From the NCBI GenBank assembly GCA_007922225.1, contig ML679962.1, forward strand, positions 30,797,563 to 30,861,562: a stretch of 64,000 nucleotides of DNA, in the 5' to 3' direction. Both the position numbers and the translations under genes were made by a program. The stretch comes from Emydura subglobosa. Taxonomy: Eukaryota; Chordata; Testudines; Chelidae. Below, one piece after another: positions 12,019-25,664 of this stretch (position 1 is its first letter; each line of letters starts with the position of its first letter). The notes below the pieces were generated by a model, which worked only from the letters and a program-made list of their open reading frames with translations, was not told the DNA's origin and searched no databases.

Positions 12019-12860
12019 CAGCCCAGATCCTCAGCTGCTGGGGACTGCACCGCACATATCAGGAGTGACTGATCAAGGGACTAGTGTGTGCCTGGCCAGA
12101 CCCTCAGTGTACATGAGCCTGAGGATGGCTCTCATTTATGCCTGCTGCCAGTCGCCCCAATGGTGTAGTAACTGAAGATCACAAGGGTGAAGGGAAGCCT
12201 TGGCCATGCTACAGGGAGAGAGGAGGCATAAAAGTTTGCTGCCCGTATGCCACTATCGTAATCCCTTATGCTGAGGTGACCCTCCCGGGCCTGTCTATGT
12301 GTCTTTAGGACTGCTTTATGCTGGTGGACCAGTTCATAAGTGCCTAGAAAGCAGCTGAATACCAGAGTCTCCATGCGTTCACTGCACTGTACAAACATGA
12401 GCTGCTTCATGCTGCCATCAGACAAAGATTGCGGAATTCAGCCCCCGTTCTGCAGTCGGGGCTTGGGGGAATGCCAGGGGCAGGGAACGTGGCTATGTTG
12501 AGTATGCTGCCATAGAGATTCTGCGCTGTAACACAGCCCATAGGCATCCCTGTGGAGAGGGCCATAAATAAGAGCAGCTCCTGGGGTTGCTCTGACTTAT
12601 GCCAGAAGGCATTCTGGCCCCCAGCAGACCTAAAATCTGGGAAGCATAAAGATGGCATAAAATAATCAACCCTGCCCCTAGCCTGTACATTCTGTGCTGC
12701 CCCTTCACGGAGGTGCAACACACAATTGTAATCTGGATCTATCATCTTCTGTTTTATGGTACCATCAGAGAACAAAAAATTACCTCCTCCAACAATGCTT
12801 CCCAGTGGATCACAAAAGATTAGCCCTCCACCTCCTGTATGAGTAATAGGCTGTGGCAAT
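12019..12860. other. Moderately GC-rich stretch, possible old repeat; no gene recognised
   Basis: It opens with GCCCAGATCCTCAGCTG, which resembles the end of the reptile palindromic MITEs, but no matching right end was found. Minus-strand ORFs of 97 and 150 codons overlap here; their translations resemble nothing I know and lack domain-like features. I take them as chance ORFs in GC-richer DNA. Confidence 0.3.
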
Positions 12861-15322
12861 GTTTCCGCAGTGGCAGAAGCACATCAGTGTCACAAAAGGG
12901 TAAATGACACCAGGACTCGAACTGTCACTACATTGTGACCTAAAAAGAATTGTGCAATATCAATTCTTCTAATGGTATTAAAGGAGGCAGTATGACTTTT
13001 CATTTGTCCGAAGTAATCTGATTGAGTGTAACATGGCTAGAATTTCATTTCCTATATCTTTATTAAAGCAGTGCTGCTTTTTAAAGAGAAATCTTTGCAG
13101 AAGAGAAACCAGAAACTATTTTTATTGCCTAGATTTAAAAAAAGAAAAGGAAAAAGAAAAAAAAAAGCCATATTAGCTTGTAATCAACCATGAATCACAG
13201 AGATTCTTTTTAAAGGACTTGCAAATGGAATCTAATTAGGTTTCCAATGGTTGGAGATTCATTTAAATTTGGCCCAAGACATTGTAACTGGCCAGGAAAT
13301 CTGTCAGCTTCCACTGAAATATACAGATAACATATTAATTTTCAGAGTGTATACGAGAAATTCCTTTGGCTGAATATCATGTATGACTAAATGAATGGGG
13401 TTATCTATGACATTTTTCATTTTGTGAAATACTGGTTCAGTAGGAATTTTCTGCTCCTACTATCTAGAGCTCTGTGTATTGAAAAAGAGTGATCTTTAAA
13501 AATGGGTGGCTGAGGATTATAGAGGGTTTGAAATATGATGGCATGCTAAATATACAGAGAAGCCCTGACTAATTCTTTTGCTATTTCTTTCATCAGGCAC
13601 AACTGGAAAGTATTACATTTTCATTCACAAAAATATTTTGAGAAATATAGCTAAACAATCCTTGAATGAATCGTAGATTGTCACTGATGAATGCTATTGT
13701 ATGTCACCTCCTTGTTCAGTAGTAAATGAATGCATGAAGCACTAATTGCTTTGAAGTTAATAAAGACTTTATTGGCTTCCAATAATTGGTGTTTGTTTAG
13801 CTGCTATGATTATAGTTATCACTTTCTAGTTGAGCAATGTAAGATGGCAGTAGTTTCTACCTTTTACAAGTTTTAAATCCCAGTAGAATTGACAGAAAAA
13901 ACCATAACCACAAATTGGTTTGCAATTTTCCTCTTTCTTCCCAGCAAGCTCTGTATGGTTATATTATGAACCTTGCTTCAAACAAAATGCTTCTGACTTT
14001 TATGATCCTTCTGTGATCTAAATGGCTATCTCATAAGATATTCCACTGCAGCTTCTTTTTCAATTGCTTTTTACTGTGAAATAGCATTCTGGAGATTTCT
14101 GGGGACCATTTCACACTCTTATGGTATTGATTTGCTAAACCTGATGATAGGCTTATATCTAAGATACAGCCTAGTATATATGAACAAAGTGCAAAGCTTA
14201 TGAAGAACAGATCCAATACTTTCAATAAGCCCATCTTCTTGATGACGTTCACTTCTCTCTGAAGTGGGTTAATGTACAGAATGCTATATGCGCTGCATTT
14301 CTAATTGCCCTCAAATGTTTACATTAAACTGAGTTATGGTGACAAAAGAAGTGACAGTGCTGCACTTAGGCCACTCAGTTATTCCTCCCCCAACACAAAC
14401 TCAGATGAAGTATATGTAGATACTGGAGTGCCAAAGCTAATGAGGCACCCCCTATCTGGGTTCCACAATCACCCATGCATGCTCAAACCCCTGTGGTAGA
14501 GAGCTGGATGATGGTATGAGGATCTAAGTAGCTGTCCAGGCTAGAAACACAGACCCTTTAGGACCAAATTTTCAAAGGAAGAGGACCAAGGCTGGTGCAC
14601 AAAAATCCTTGCCTGTTTTGAGTCCCTGCATGTGAATGCGCAATTTACCACTGTGAATGCAATGTGTTTATAGATACTGAAATACCCATTTGTATGCACA
14701 GTGACAGTAATCCTGCACTCATGTAAATATGTATGAACAATTGGCTTCCCCTCTCTGGCCTGCCCGGTGGGGGAAGAAGAATATAGTGCCCAGAGCCCAG
14801 ACAAGACATTTGGGCTTGATGCTAGAGACTTGAATTTGTCCCTAGAAGGCTCTGATCATCATACAAGGTTTATAATCTGAAGCCATATTGTGTTTATTTT
14901 CCATCCAGATATACTGTCAAATTCACCATAAATCTTCCTAAGTGGTAAAAAAGTGTGCTGAAGATTATGCTATTAGTTTTGCTATAGTAATATTAATAGG
15001 CCAAATCATGAGGTCCTCACTTAGCTTGGGCTATCCTTCCTCTGGTAAATTTTCACTGAAGCTAATTAATGGAAATAGATGACTGAGCAAAAGAGGAGAA
15101 AAAATAAGTAAAAAAAGATGAGGGTTTAAAAAAAAATCATTCTGCAGATTGTCTCCCTGAAAGATCCTGAGAGATCATCTCGGGGGGCAGTTTGTTTTGT
15201 AATGGAGGGAGGGTGAAGAAAGGAAATATTGAAAATGTGAGCAGTAGTGTACATCCACACAGTGGAATGCACGATTACATCAGGCTACTAAAAGGTCACG
15301 AGAATTTAAAATGATTAAATGT

Positions 15323-15348
15323 AAAAGAAAGAAAGAAAGAAAGAAAGA
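15323..15348. repeat. (AAAG)n microsatellite
   Basis: About six AAAG units in a row, preceded by TGTA and followed by ACTTC. Ordinary short tandem repeat, possibly polymorphic. Confidence 0.95.
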
Positions 15349-16139
15349 CTTCTACCACGAAAGGAATATAAATAAAGGCACTGTATGACAAGAACCACTA
15401 TATTTTATCTGTATATGTTACTGTATACATCGCTTTATTTTTTAAGTGTGTGGATAGGTTTTGGAAAATGTGCATGAATGCTGATATAATCGCATAGGAC
15501 TGTTGAGTGAAGTCTAGACAAATTGCTTGTTGATATTAAACAAATGAAGAAATTCCTCTAGCAATATCTGGTATAAGTGAGGATCATGCAAGTTAGAGCT
15601 GACCAGCGTCCGTTTTAACTTACACAACAAAACTGTTGTTGTATGTCCGTTCTTTGGTCTAGCAGAGAATGTCTGTCTTGTTTGGTTTTGGCCACTTCCA
15701 TCCTTTTTTGCATGATCCCTACCAGTTTTCTAGGATCTGCACCACTCATGTAAATGTCAGGTAGAGTTGGGAGAAAATTTTTTATTTTACTCTGCACAGT
15801 TTTCATGGCAAAATGGAAATATCTAAAACAAAAGAATTGTGAGTGCTGCAAGGACATTTACAACAGGCAATATTTCATGAAATTCATGTGCAGTAGGTTA
15901 GAAAATAGGCAATCAGAGCTGCAGTGGGACTCTGAAATGTGCTATACTGATTTTTGCAGATTTTTGTGGTTTGCTACTGAAAATGTCACATTGGCACAAA
16001 ATTATTGGAAAGTTCTCATTCCCCAAGTACCTTTACACTCCACTGGCTAAGCTCTGAGAGACATTTTAACAGCTGATGCCATTTTTTGTATAAAATTCAC
16101 TGCAGATCATGTAATTTGCTGAAATCATGATAATTATTA

Positions 16140-16425
16140 TTTCTCATTTTTATTATAGCACCAGCAAGGGCAGCAATCCAGAACAGAGCCTCATTATGCC
16201 AGGTGCAGAACTTGCACATAGGAAGAGATGGTCCCTGCCCTGCTTGTGATCTCAATAAACAAGACAGGCAAAGGAAGCATTGTTATCCATATTTTCCAGA
16301 TAGGAACCTAGGCTCAGAGAGATTCAGTGACTTGCCCAAGTACCCAGGAAGTCTGCGGCAGAACCAGGAATTAAACCTCTATATCAGCTGTCCAAGTTCA
16401 ACACCTTAACCACAAGCCCAAGCTT
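16140..16425 (-). mobile_element. Antisense MIR-like SINE
   Basis: Plus strand reads TTATTATAGCACCAGCAAGG, GAGATGGTCCCTGCCCTGC, ATCTCAATAAACAAGACAGG, then CTCAGAGAGATTCAGTGACT, TGCCCAAGTACCCAGGAAG, GGCAGAACCAGGAATTAAAC and CACCTTAACCACAAGCC. This is the reverse complement of the reptile MIR-like SINE, whose sense strand runs from the tRNA-like head to the GGGCAAGTCACT core and the ATTATTA tail. Confidence 0.7.
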
Positions 16426-18175
16426 TTTCTCATAGGAATGATATGAAAAATCAGCTAAGTGCAGGATCTACAGTGGCCACCATTAAAAGCAACATCTTGC
16501 CTTAAGAGAGAGCTCCAAAGTATCCAGAAATACTTTGCAACTAATTCTTCATCTTTGTTAGAAAATACCTCCATTAAGCAGCTAGTGTTTTAAGGTCTGT
16601 TGACTGCTTCCTTAGGAAAAGTTGCACTGTACAGGTAAATGTTGGCAGATCAGAGCTTTTAGGCCCTGATTCTCCAAAATGACCCATATGGGTGTGCATT
16701 TACACTCTACAAGTCCGCTGGCTTTCCTTCATACTTCATGTGCATTCCAGGGTCTGTTCACATGGATCCCTTCACAAGATTCCCCTTGTACTTAGGGTTT
16801 TCAGTGATGCACTCTCTCTGAGATTTCTTTATATGGGAACAAGATTAAAAGTTTTCATTTTAATTTGTCAGGCAACTGAGTCAAGTTTTGTTGTTCTTTC
16901 TATTGATTTTACTGATTTTTAATATAAGGCACATGAGATGCTTGCACAAGATGTCCTTCTCCTGTAAATGGATTGTACAGTGTTACAATACTTCCCTGGA
17001 AAAGTTTTAGAATATTTCCATTAAGAGACAAACGACCACTAAACTCTCTCCGTGGTTGCAGGAGAAATTCTGAGTCAAGGTCTCAAAAATGATGCAGCGA
17101 TTTCCTACACAGACTGTTTCGATTCAGTCTTATGAGCCACAGCAAAATGTTCTCTGTACACACGTAGGTAGCACAAGACGACACCCCCCATTTTAGCTCC
17201 TTCCCCTGTTCCTAAGAGTGATGGATTTTCAGCTTCAATTGAGCTCTGGTGACTTACACCAGCTGTGGATCTGGCCTGACATTTTTCAACTAGAAAGTTA
17301 CATACATGAACAGAGACGCTTCCCACAGCCTATCAAAGGGGTAATCCTCACCTAAATCCTGAGGACTGTGTGTTGGGAGAAAGGGCCATAAACCACACAG
17401 ATTATAATCTCTAAAGATAGGAGCTTCAAATGGATTAAAAATTTACAGTCATTGTTCAACAATCCAAATGATTAACTCTGTAGGAGGGCTTTTCTTCTTT
17501 TCCTCTTTGTCTGGCTATGTGGTTTCAGTCCTGCCTTTTATACTGTAGCAAGTCACACTTTCATTATGCTACTTGGATAAAGCAAGGGTAGAGGCGTCAA
17601 AGTTTGCATTTAAGGTTAAAAACGTTATGCAAATATACTGAGAGGATATTGAACAATCCAAAACATATAAGATTATTTTTCTATGGATACTCCAGATAAA
17701 CACTAGGAATACTAGGATATTTTTAACGTTGGTATCAACATCAAAAGCCTGGAAAATCTTAAAACACTACTCTGTGTTTGCAAGCGACTGCCAATTTCTC
17801 AACTGTGGTTCCTTCCCTTCTCAGTCTACATTTTCATGATAGATTAATGGGCACCATTTCTCCAGAATAAATAAATGTGGAAGACTGCCTTCCCTACCCC
17901 ACTCCCCGTCATTTTCCTGATTTCCACCAGGCCACTGAGCACATTAATGCAAGCAAGCTGCTGTCTGAGTTCAGCAATGATTACAGTCAGTGAGGGAGGA
18001 ATGCTTGACTTTATCAATTTCTTTACAGACTAAAATCCCTTTAAGTTTAAAAAAAATATTCTAGAGTGAAAGCAACAGATACATTTTAAAAGCTGAAGGG
18101 CTTTTCTTCACCTTCTCTGACTTATGTTTACCTTGCCTGCAGAAATGCACATAGATATTTTGCACACACTGCCCA

Positions 18176-18501
18176 TACAGTAGGACCTCAGAGTTACGAA
18201 TACTACAGCTACAAATGGACCGGTCAACCACACATCTCGTTTGGAACCGAAAGTATGCAATCAGACAGCCAAAAAGAAGAAAGCAAATGCAGTAAGTACT
18301 ATATTCAATGTAAACTACTAAAAAAGTAAAGGAAAAGCAACATTTTTCTTCTGCATAGTAGTTTTAAAGCTGTATTAAGTCAATGTTCAGTTGTCAACTT
18401 TTGAAATAACCACCATGATGTTTTGTTCAAAGTTACAAACATTTCAGAGTTATGAACAACCTCCATTCCCAAGGAGTTCATAACTCTGTGGGTCTATTAT
18501 A
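18176..18501 (+). mobile_element. Tc1/mariner-type MITE, copy 1
   Basis: Flanked by TA, it begins CAGTAGGACCTCAGAGTTAC and ends AGTTCATAACTCTGTGGGTC, which are imperfect terminal inverted repeats. Its interior (CTACTAAAAAAGTAAAGGAA, GCAACATTTTTCTTCTGCAT) matches the reverse complement of the element at 20842-21172. About 320 bp, no transposase: a non-autonomous mariner-like element. The plus sign is arbitrary and only marks opposite orientation to copy 2. Confidence 0.75.
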
Positions 18502-19242
18502 TTTCACTTTGTCTGTTTGTCTTGTTATTTCCTTTGAGAGGCATGTTATACACATATATTTAGATTTTTAGCTTGCTAATATATACCAGCCAGTATAAAA
18601 TTACAGGGCTTGGTAGAGTTTCCAAATCAAACTTTTATATGCAGCATGAAGCAAAATTCCCTACTACATACAGTGTAACTCCACCAATCCACAATGTGCT
18701 AATCTGTAGATGTTATAATTTGCACACGTGTGCATATATGCGCATGTCAAAGGTTTAATAATAAAACCATGATCTAATGAGGCCCCATGTTATTGAGATT
18801 ATACAAAATATACTTTAGTACATGCACTACTACATAATTATAAGAAAATATACATGTTCAATTATATAATTAAAGCACCCTCGGTGATGCACGAACTTTG
18901 ATGTTTCTATTGTTTACGTTCATTGTAGGTTAATTGCAAACAGTAAATAACAACGTTCAAGAGATTTTTTTAAAAAGAGGAGAAATGCATTTTGCTATAT
19001 GTTTGCTGTCCATCCCCAGTGTTGCTCCAGGTTTGGTTGAGAGGTATAAGCTGAGAAAGCCCATTGGTGTACTCATGGACGTATCTTATTCTGGATGCCA
19101 TTATCCTGGCCTATCACATCTTTTAAAAAAGCTAAAAAACCTACACCTGGGTCCTCCAGCGACAAAACGCGAGTACGCCAGATGCCAAGAAGAGTGCACC
19201 CGTTGGGTTGCTAGGAGAGATGCAGCCAATCGTTTCCTACCC

Positions 19243-19435
19243 TAAGGGCACATCTACGTTGCAGCTGGAAGTGTGATTTCCAGGTTGGGTAGACGGATCA
19301 CACTAGCACACTAAAAGTAGTGTAGCCCCAGCGGCAACGGCAGCAGCATGGGGTAGCCGCCTGCACACGTACCGAGGGTCTAACAAACGTGTACATCTGC
19401 CTGAGCTGGAATTTACTCGTCTTGCTGCCCATGAT
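19243..19435. mobile_element. Fragment of a reptile MITE (left part)
   Basis: AAGGGCACATCTACGTTGCA, GTGTGATTTCCAGGTTGGGT, AGACGGATCACACTAGCACA and AGTAGTGTAGCCCCAGCGGC correspond to one half of a common turtle element whose ends read AGGGCATGTCTACAC. The matching right end is missing or too diverged to see. Confidence 0.45.
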
Positions 19436-19730
19436 GGAATTAAGGGCTAGAAAGGAGGAAAAAGGCAGGGCAGTGAGTGCTCACCTGGAGCATTTTGCTT
19501 TAAATTTTCAAGTAAGTGTCCCACTGATTCTTAGCGACGTGGTTTGTGCAGTGAATTAATCCTGTAACTCAAGGGTTCACTTGATACAAAAATTAGTGTA
19601 AAAATCAAACCGGAAAAGTTTGAACCGCTCCCCTTCCGCAAAAGCCTTTTAGATCTTCTTGATATGTCTACAGAAAGAAAGAAGGGCACAGCCCAATCCT
19701 CTACCTGTGCAGGTCACCTTTGAAAGTTTG

Positions 19731-19819
19731 GGCTGGGATTTTGAAAGGAGCCTGGGAGAGTCAGGTGCCCAAACTTCTATGGGCACTGAACTCCCTGAAC
19801 CTCCTTTGAAAGCCCAGCC
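19731..19819. mobile_element. Short hairpin MITE
   Basis: GGCTGGGATTTTGAAAGGAG on the left pairs with the right end CTCCTTTGAAAGCCCAGCC (about 16 of 19 positions). The centre GTGCCCAAACTTCTATGGGC is also self-complementary. The whole 89 bp can fold into one hairpin, the usual form of these hAT-derived elements. Confidence 0.7.
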
Positions 19820-20841
19820 TTGGTTTTTTTAAATCCATTGCTTGAAACACAGGGGACACAACTACCTTCTTGCTCCATTTCTGTGCCAGTATAATTCCAT
19901 TGCTGTTAATGCAGTTCTTCTTTAGACACCCTCGCATGAGAAGCAGAATCAGGCCCAACCTATGCTTGTGATTCTGCAAATCACTTACCTTTGAAGTTAA
20001 CGGGACTTAACCACATGCTCAAAAGTGCCCTTCCTGAGTAAAGATACCGGCCCAAACAAAGTTTATGGCTTTTCCAAACTTGACTGGGTCTAAACTGCCT
20101 GGCATTGAACCATGTAAAGCTGAAGACTTTGAGGAAATAATATATTCAGCCTCAGAAAGATGTTGACTGCACCTGCTTATTCATGCAAAGAGCAGCAATG
20201 TCATCAGTTTGAAGAGAATCACTTATTCAACCTCCAGGGCAAAAGAAATATATCAAGGGATATGGGAAAACAAAACAAAACACAAACCAAACTCCACACA
20301 GAAGCCGGTTAAAAAAAATTAAAATACGTAAAAATAACCTGTGTGGAAGTCCCCAACTACAGCTCATCCCAAATTTTATGAGGAAAAAAACTTGACTCCT
20401 TTGAGCCAACCCTGTTTATAGTTGCTGCAATGAAAATTCTAATTTTGTGCTCTAACGAACACAAAACGATCCATAGTCAACCTTGACAAAACTTATAATG
20501 ACTGTGTAATTGAAGTGACTTTGTCATATTAAAAAATATTACACAAAATTGTAGGAAACTGCCAAGAAATAAAACCATGGGCTGGGCAGCCTTGGATATC
20601 TGACCCAGAAAGCTGTACTGCCCTTCCTTGTTTAGTTAAGTGTGATGCTTATAAATCTGTGATACATTTGTATGCAATCGCTCTTCTTCCAGTGTGATCA
20701 GGCTAATTGCAGAATTACACATAATACCTAGTCATGAGGGCTGCAACTTAAGATGTTATTTTGAAAGCAATATTTGCAATACAATTTGATCTGCTACAAA
20801 TTACGTTTGTCCATGCACACATATGGAAAAGTATTCGCTTA

Positions 20842-21172
20842 TACAGTTTAACCTCAGAGGTACGATCACTTCGGGAATGGAGGCTATTCGTAATTCTGAA
20901 ACATTCGCAACTCTGCACAAAACATTATGCTTGTTCTTTCAAAAGTTTACAGCTGAACATTAGCTTAATACACTTCGAAACACAACTAAGCAGAAGAAAA
21001 ATGCTGCTTTTCCTTTATTTTTTTAGTAGTTTAACACAGCACTGTGCTGTATTTGCTTTTTTTCCTTTTCTCTCTGTGGCTGCCTGATTGTGTACTTCTG
21101 GCTCCAAAGGAGGTGTGTGGTTGACTGGTCAGTTCGTAACGCTGGTGTTCGTAACTCTGAGGTTCTACTGTA
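20842..21172 (-). mobile_element. Tc1/mariner-type MITE, copy 2 (inverted relative to copy 1)
   Basis: TA, then CAGTTTAACCTCAGAGGTAC at the left, and GTTCGTAACTCTGAGGTTCT with ACTG and TA at the right, give clear terminal inverted repeats and a TA target site. The interior is the reverse complement of copy 1 with moderate divergence. A 108-codon ORF across it is fortuitous. Confidence 0.8.
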
Positions 21173-21489
21173 CATGGTATGCTTGTATGAACGTAAATGC
21201 ACGTGCTTCATCAGAAAGGGTGTATTTTAGCAGGGCTCCCTTACCTCGGAAATTTCAGGGCCGAGGTGTGCAGAAGGGCTCTCCTGTGGGAATGTTTCAG
21301 ATGGAGCCTCAAACTACAGATAGACTGCACTGATGATATCAATGGAAAAGGGAGGGTTTCAAGAAATTTTAAAAAAAGCAAACCAAAAGCTACCTAACAT
21401 CTGTTTCTAAGTAGAGTCCCACAGGGGCATGTAGCTTGTTCAGGTAATAAGACAACCTGGAGAACACTAAGCCCACGTTGTCCATTAGG

Positions 21490-22265
21490 TCAAACAGGCA
21501 TTTGAGTGGTGTGGACATTGACAAGGCTGGGTTCTGTTTCCTGGCTTGATGGCTTATCTCCACTCTCACTATGGCTCCTCTTCCAGTCCCAGTGCCCTCC
21601 CATCAGATCTTTCCCTTTCCTGCGGCTGCCTCTGCAGTCTCTTCCCTGACGGCTCCTGGCCATCTTCCTGCTCTCTCTGTGATTTCCATGGGAAGTGGAA
21701 CTCTTCTTGCTTGCCCCTTCTGTGGCTTTCCTCATTTCCTCAGTAAATCCAGGCACAATCTCTGCTACTCATTCTGCAGCTTCTTCCCCTTCCGTTTTCT
21801 CTGTCAGCTTACAGTAAGAGGACTTGAGCACCCCACCCCCCCACACACACATGGACACAAACCTGCTGGTGTAGCTGGGCCAGTCATGTTTTCAAAACCT
21901 GCCCTAGGAACCGGCCTGTCAAACAACATCCTAGGAAGCAGCTTTTCTATACTGAGCTGCTCCCCTCCCAGCATTTGAATCGCTGCCAAATCTTCCCATA
22001 CACTCTGGCTAGTGCTTCTTTCTTAAAAGTGGGTCCCAGCCCTTCCCTCTGGAGTTCTCTCTGAGCACCAAGGGTTGAGCTGGAGCTGTCTGCTGCTGAG
22101 AGAGAGAGGCAGCTAGTAGGGAATGTACAAGGAGCCTGCATGAGACAGGAATGAGAGGTAGAACAGGGGAAAGCAGTGGTGTGGTGGGGAGAGAAGGGGC
22201 ACAAACAGCCCTGCGGGGCTGGGAGTCGGGACAAAAGGGTAAGACAAAGCAGCTGAGACATGGGA
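21490..22265. other. GC-richer stretch with overlapping chance ORFs; nothing recognised
   Basis: Pyrimidine-rich plus strand (TCCTCTTCCAGTCCC, TTCCCTTTCCTGCGG and similar) with open frames on both strands, including 135 codons plus and 104 codons minus. Composition bias explains the lack of stops. None of the translations shows a known domain, and no splice pattern points to a real exon. Confidence 0.4.
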
Positions 22266-24565
22266 TCAGTTACATTCTATGGTGTAAAATGGGAGTAAGG
22301 GAGTGATGAAGAAAGCCTCCAGGCTTTTTTTTTTTCATCTCACTGCATTTGTTCTTGGCTACTGAAGCACAATAATATTTAACATGCTGTGATACTGAGA
22401 CACAAGGGGTAAATTGAAAACCAAGGGTCAAATTCTCCAGTGATGTCACTCGACTAACAAAGAATTTGGATCTAAATTTCAGCGGGGGTTTCAGTTTCAA
22501 CTGTGAATGCACAAACATTTTATATTTATTACTTAACACTGCAATGACTTCAGCAAGCACCAGTGTAAGTCCTTTAAAGAATGCTAATATCAGCCACTCT
22601 GAATGCAACACTAAATCTTTCTCTGAGTCATCAGCCATGATTTTGCTTTGGGACTTACGTGTCCTTAAAATAAAAATTCTCCCCATTTTTACTATGGTAA
22701 GGATTTTTTCCAGGGATCAGTATTGCAGAGGACTTTTCACAACGCTATTTCACATGAAAGACAAATCTGATTCGACATGAAGTTCCATTATGAAGAAACT
22801 GTTACATGTGATGACACTGGTTATAGAAAATTGAAATGAAGTGAGAGGAAGCTAAAACCAAGTTGTATGAGATTCTGCTGTCTTGGAATGACACAAGGGA
22901 CTCAATATATCTAGTCATCAAAGTGATGCCCATTGGGAACTGAACTACAGTTACACTGCAGAAGGTTGCTACTTGATTGCTAGACCTGAAAGTGCTAAGC
23001 CATATGCCACTTATTTCTGTGTCTAAATAGCTTACTATGATTGATACTGGGGGTGGTTCCACTTCTCACAGTGAAACAACGCCATCACGTCAACAGGAAT
23101 TAGCAAACAGAGTGTATTCATTATCCGTTGCAGTCCTAAACTTTATCCCTCTTGGTGCTTAGAGTTTAAATTATTTTTTCTGGGAAAATTCCCATCATGC
23201 TTTAGAGGTCTTTATTTTATTTTATTTTTTTTTATATGAGGTATATGCAGAGATTTCACATGAAAGCTACAATAGAATGTTCCTTCTCATGCTTCTGCCA
23301 GTGTGTTGCCATAGGAGCTTGATTATGAGGACTTGGTGTTGGCCTTGAGAGTGTAAGAATTTTCACTGATCTCTTTATGAAGTTTTCCCCCCACCTTTTG
23401 CCTAGACAATCCCCTTGATTTTCTTCACCGCTCACCTGTCTGTATGAATCAGCCTTTTTATAACTTTCCTTCAGCCCCTACACTGTCAAAGTCATTCCAA
23501 GGTCAGCAGAGGGCCCGAGTACATGGGTTTTCTATGTGTCCCTCCTCCCAGCCGGAGGCTAAATGTGCTCTGTTTACAACATGCTCAGTTTCCATCTGAC
23601 AGGGCCTGGAAGCCAGTGTATATATCTGAATTTAGGTCCCTTAGTTAGTACACAATGCTGTCAAGACATAGCCCACTTCAATAATTAAAAAGCCAGCAAG
23701 CTGGCAGGGTCTGAAGGATGAGCCAATACTTGAATAAACATTACATCTGAAATGTGAGAGTTACGTGACTCAATAAGACGTTGACATACAACAGAAAATA
23801 AAAATCAACCCAGACATCACAAGCACCCTACTCCCAATATGTTAATCCCATCTTTCATCCATGATTTTTGCTAGCCATATAATATTATGTAAAAGTGTTT
23901 TACACAAACCATCCTTAAAGTAATATTTACAGCCTCCCTGCCACTAGTAATAAAAATATGTAATGCTCTTGTAAGAAGGCACAATTCGATTACTGAACTG
24001 TTATCCAACAAGTCCCGAAAACAATTCAAAGTAAATTTCTCTAATAAGTCTATTTTTCTATCTTGCCAGAAGGGTTGCTAATGAATTTGCTGCTTGAATG
24101 CACAGACAGATTGGGAACTATAACGGTGCTGGCGTGGGCAACATGGCCCTGGCACCAAAAACCTATTTGTACCCATACTAAGTTTCCTCTAGAGTATGTC
24201 TCTCATCCAGAGGTGATTTTCCAATAAAATCAGCCTCGATTATTGCAAGCGCAGGAGCAATCCCTGAGGGAGTATATGAGGCAATTCAATACTAGGAAAT
24301 GTTGTACTAGGCAAAAGTAACCTTGTAACAGTGTTATTTCCTGAACCATTATCTAGATTTTGCCTTTCTTTTGTATTCATCGATCCTAAATGACTGGGAA
24401 TTTTTTCCCCTTCTTCTCTCACTTAGAATTAAAAGATTCTTTTTATATGTATTCAGAAATAGGTGCATGAAATAGACCTGTTTTCCTTTTAATTTATTTA
24501 AATGACTGCCAATGTAACAGGCTTTGTTTACCGTATGACATCACTTGGCTCTTGAACATATTAAT

Positions 24566-24689
24566 AGGATGACCAGCTGTCCCAATTTTATAGGGACAGT
24601 CCTGATAGTCAGGACTTTGTCTTATATAAGTGCCTATTACCCCCCCATCCTCTGCCCCGATTTTTCACACTTGCTACCTGGCTACCCTA
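24566..24689. mobile_element. hAT-like MITE, GGTGACCAG family, copy 1
   Basis: Begins AGGATGACCAGCTGTCCCAA, contains the perfect hairpin AGTCCTGATAGTCAGGACT and ends TTGCTACCTGGCTACCCT. The ends are diverged terminal inverted repeats (AGGGTGACCAG type). It is the same family and size as the element at 51654-51772. Confidence 0.75.
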
Positions 24690-25160
24690 AACATATACAA
24701 CACTATAACAGCAAAGGTCATTTTCATTCTGAACCACTTCAGTGCACTCAAAAGAAAAAAAAATATTAACATTGTGTCACAACCCAGCAAAAGTCATGTG
24801 TGTCAATTCTCCACTCTCTAACTCTGGTGTAAATCAGGAGTAACTCCGCTGAAATCCATGGAATTACATTGTGAAAGCAAGAGGGCTTGTGGGTTTCAAA
24901 GTTCAGGTTAACACACCGGGTCAAGCTCCAGTACCTTGTATCCCTTCTCTATTCAGATCACAAATTCCAGTGTTGGGGCTTTCGTTTAAAAAGAGTCTAA
25001 TCATAATAATTATAGTTGCACATGTTCATGTGAGTACAACAGTACTATTTCTGTGAGCAATAAGCAGAAAGATTTAGCCTTAATTCCTTAACTTGCAATG
25101 TTTTGAATGGGGGAAAAAACTGCACAACAGAGAACATAAGGAACGAGTGAAAGCTATACG

Positions 25161-25246
25161 GGCCAGATCCTCAGCAAGTGTTAACCAGCATCGCTCAACT
25201 GAAGCCATTGGAGCTACACCAATTTACATGAGCTGAGAATCTGGCC
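25161..25246. mobile_element. Palindromic MITE (GGCCAGATCCTCAG family)
   Basis: GGCCAGATCCTCAGC at the left and GCTGAGAATCTGGCC at the right are inverted repeats with a single mismatch. The middle carries AACTGAAGCCATTGGAGCTA, a version of the TGAAGTCAATGGAGCTA centre seen in related copies. Typical 80-90 bp reptile hairpin element. Confidence 0.75.
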
Positions 25247-25664
25247 TCTCTGCAAATAGTTTGGTATTTGTTGTTTTGTTTTAATATCTTAATTGTACAC
25301 CAAAACAAAGGTTTTTTTAAGCATTAGTTTAAAAAAAAATTCACAGGTAGTCAGAAAGCATCTGTTATTTACTGCAATACCCAAAAATGGATTTCTAAGG
25401 GTGTTTAACTAAATGTAAAGCTATTTAAAAATAATATTGACCAGAGATCCAAATCCTCAGAATTTACATCAGCTGAGGATCTATCTATCCATTCACTTAT
25501 CCCCCTTCTCTCCCTGGAAAGTTTACACACAGGAACACCCCTTACTGATGTCCTTGCAGGACAGGTTCCTTAGCTCCTTCTTGTTACCCTGAGCTGTGCC
25601 ACTGAAGTCAACACTACCTGAGGGAGCACAACACTTAGGGATCATTTTAAGGATTGGGCCCTGA

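Noticed and set aside
12407..12859. 150-codon minus-strand ORF
   Set aside because: No recognisable domain, no splice partners in frame with AFF2, GC-richer DNA, and a possible repeat end next to it.
22270..22686. 138-codon minus-strand ORF in AFF2 sense orientation
   Set aside because: Lacks AFF-type composition, and no acceptor and donor pair bounds a part of it in the required phase.
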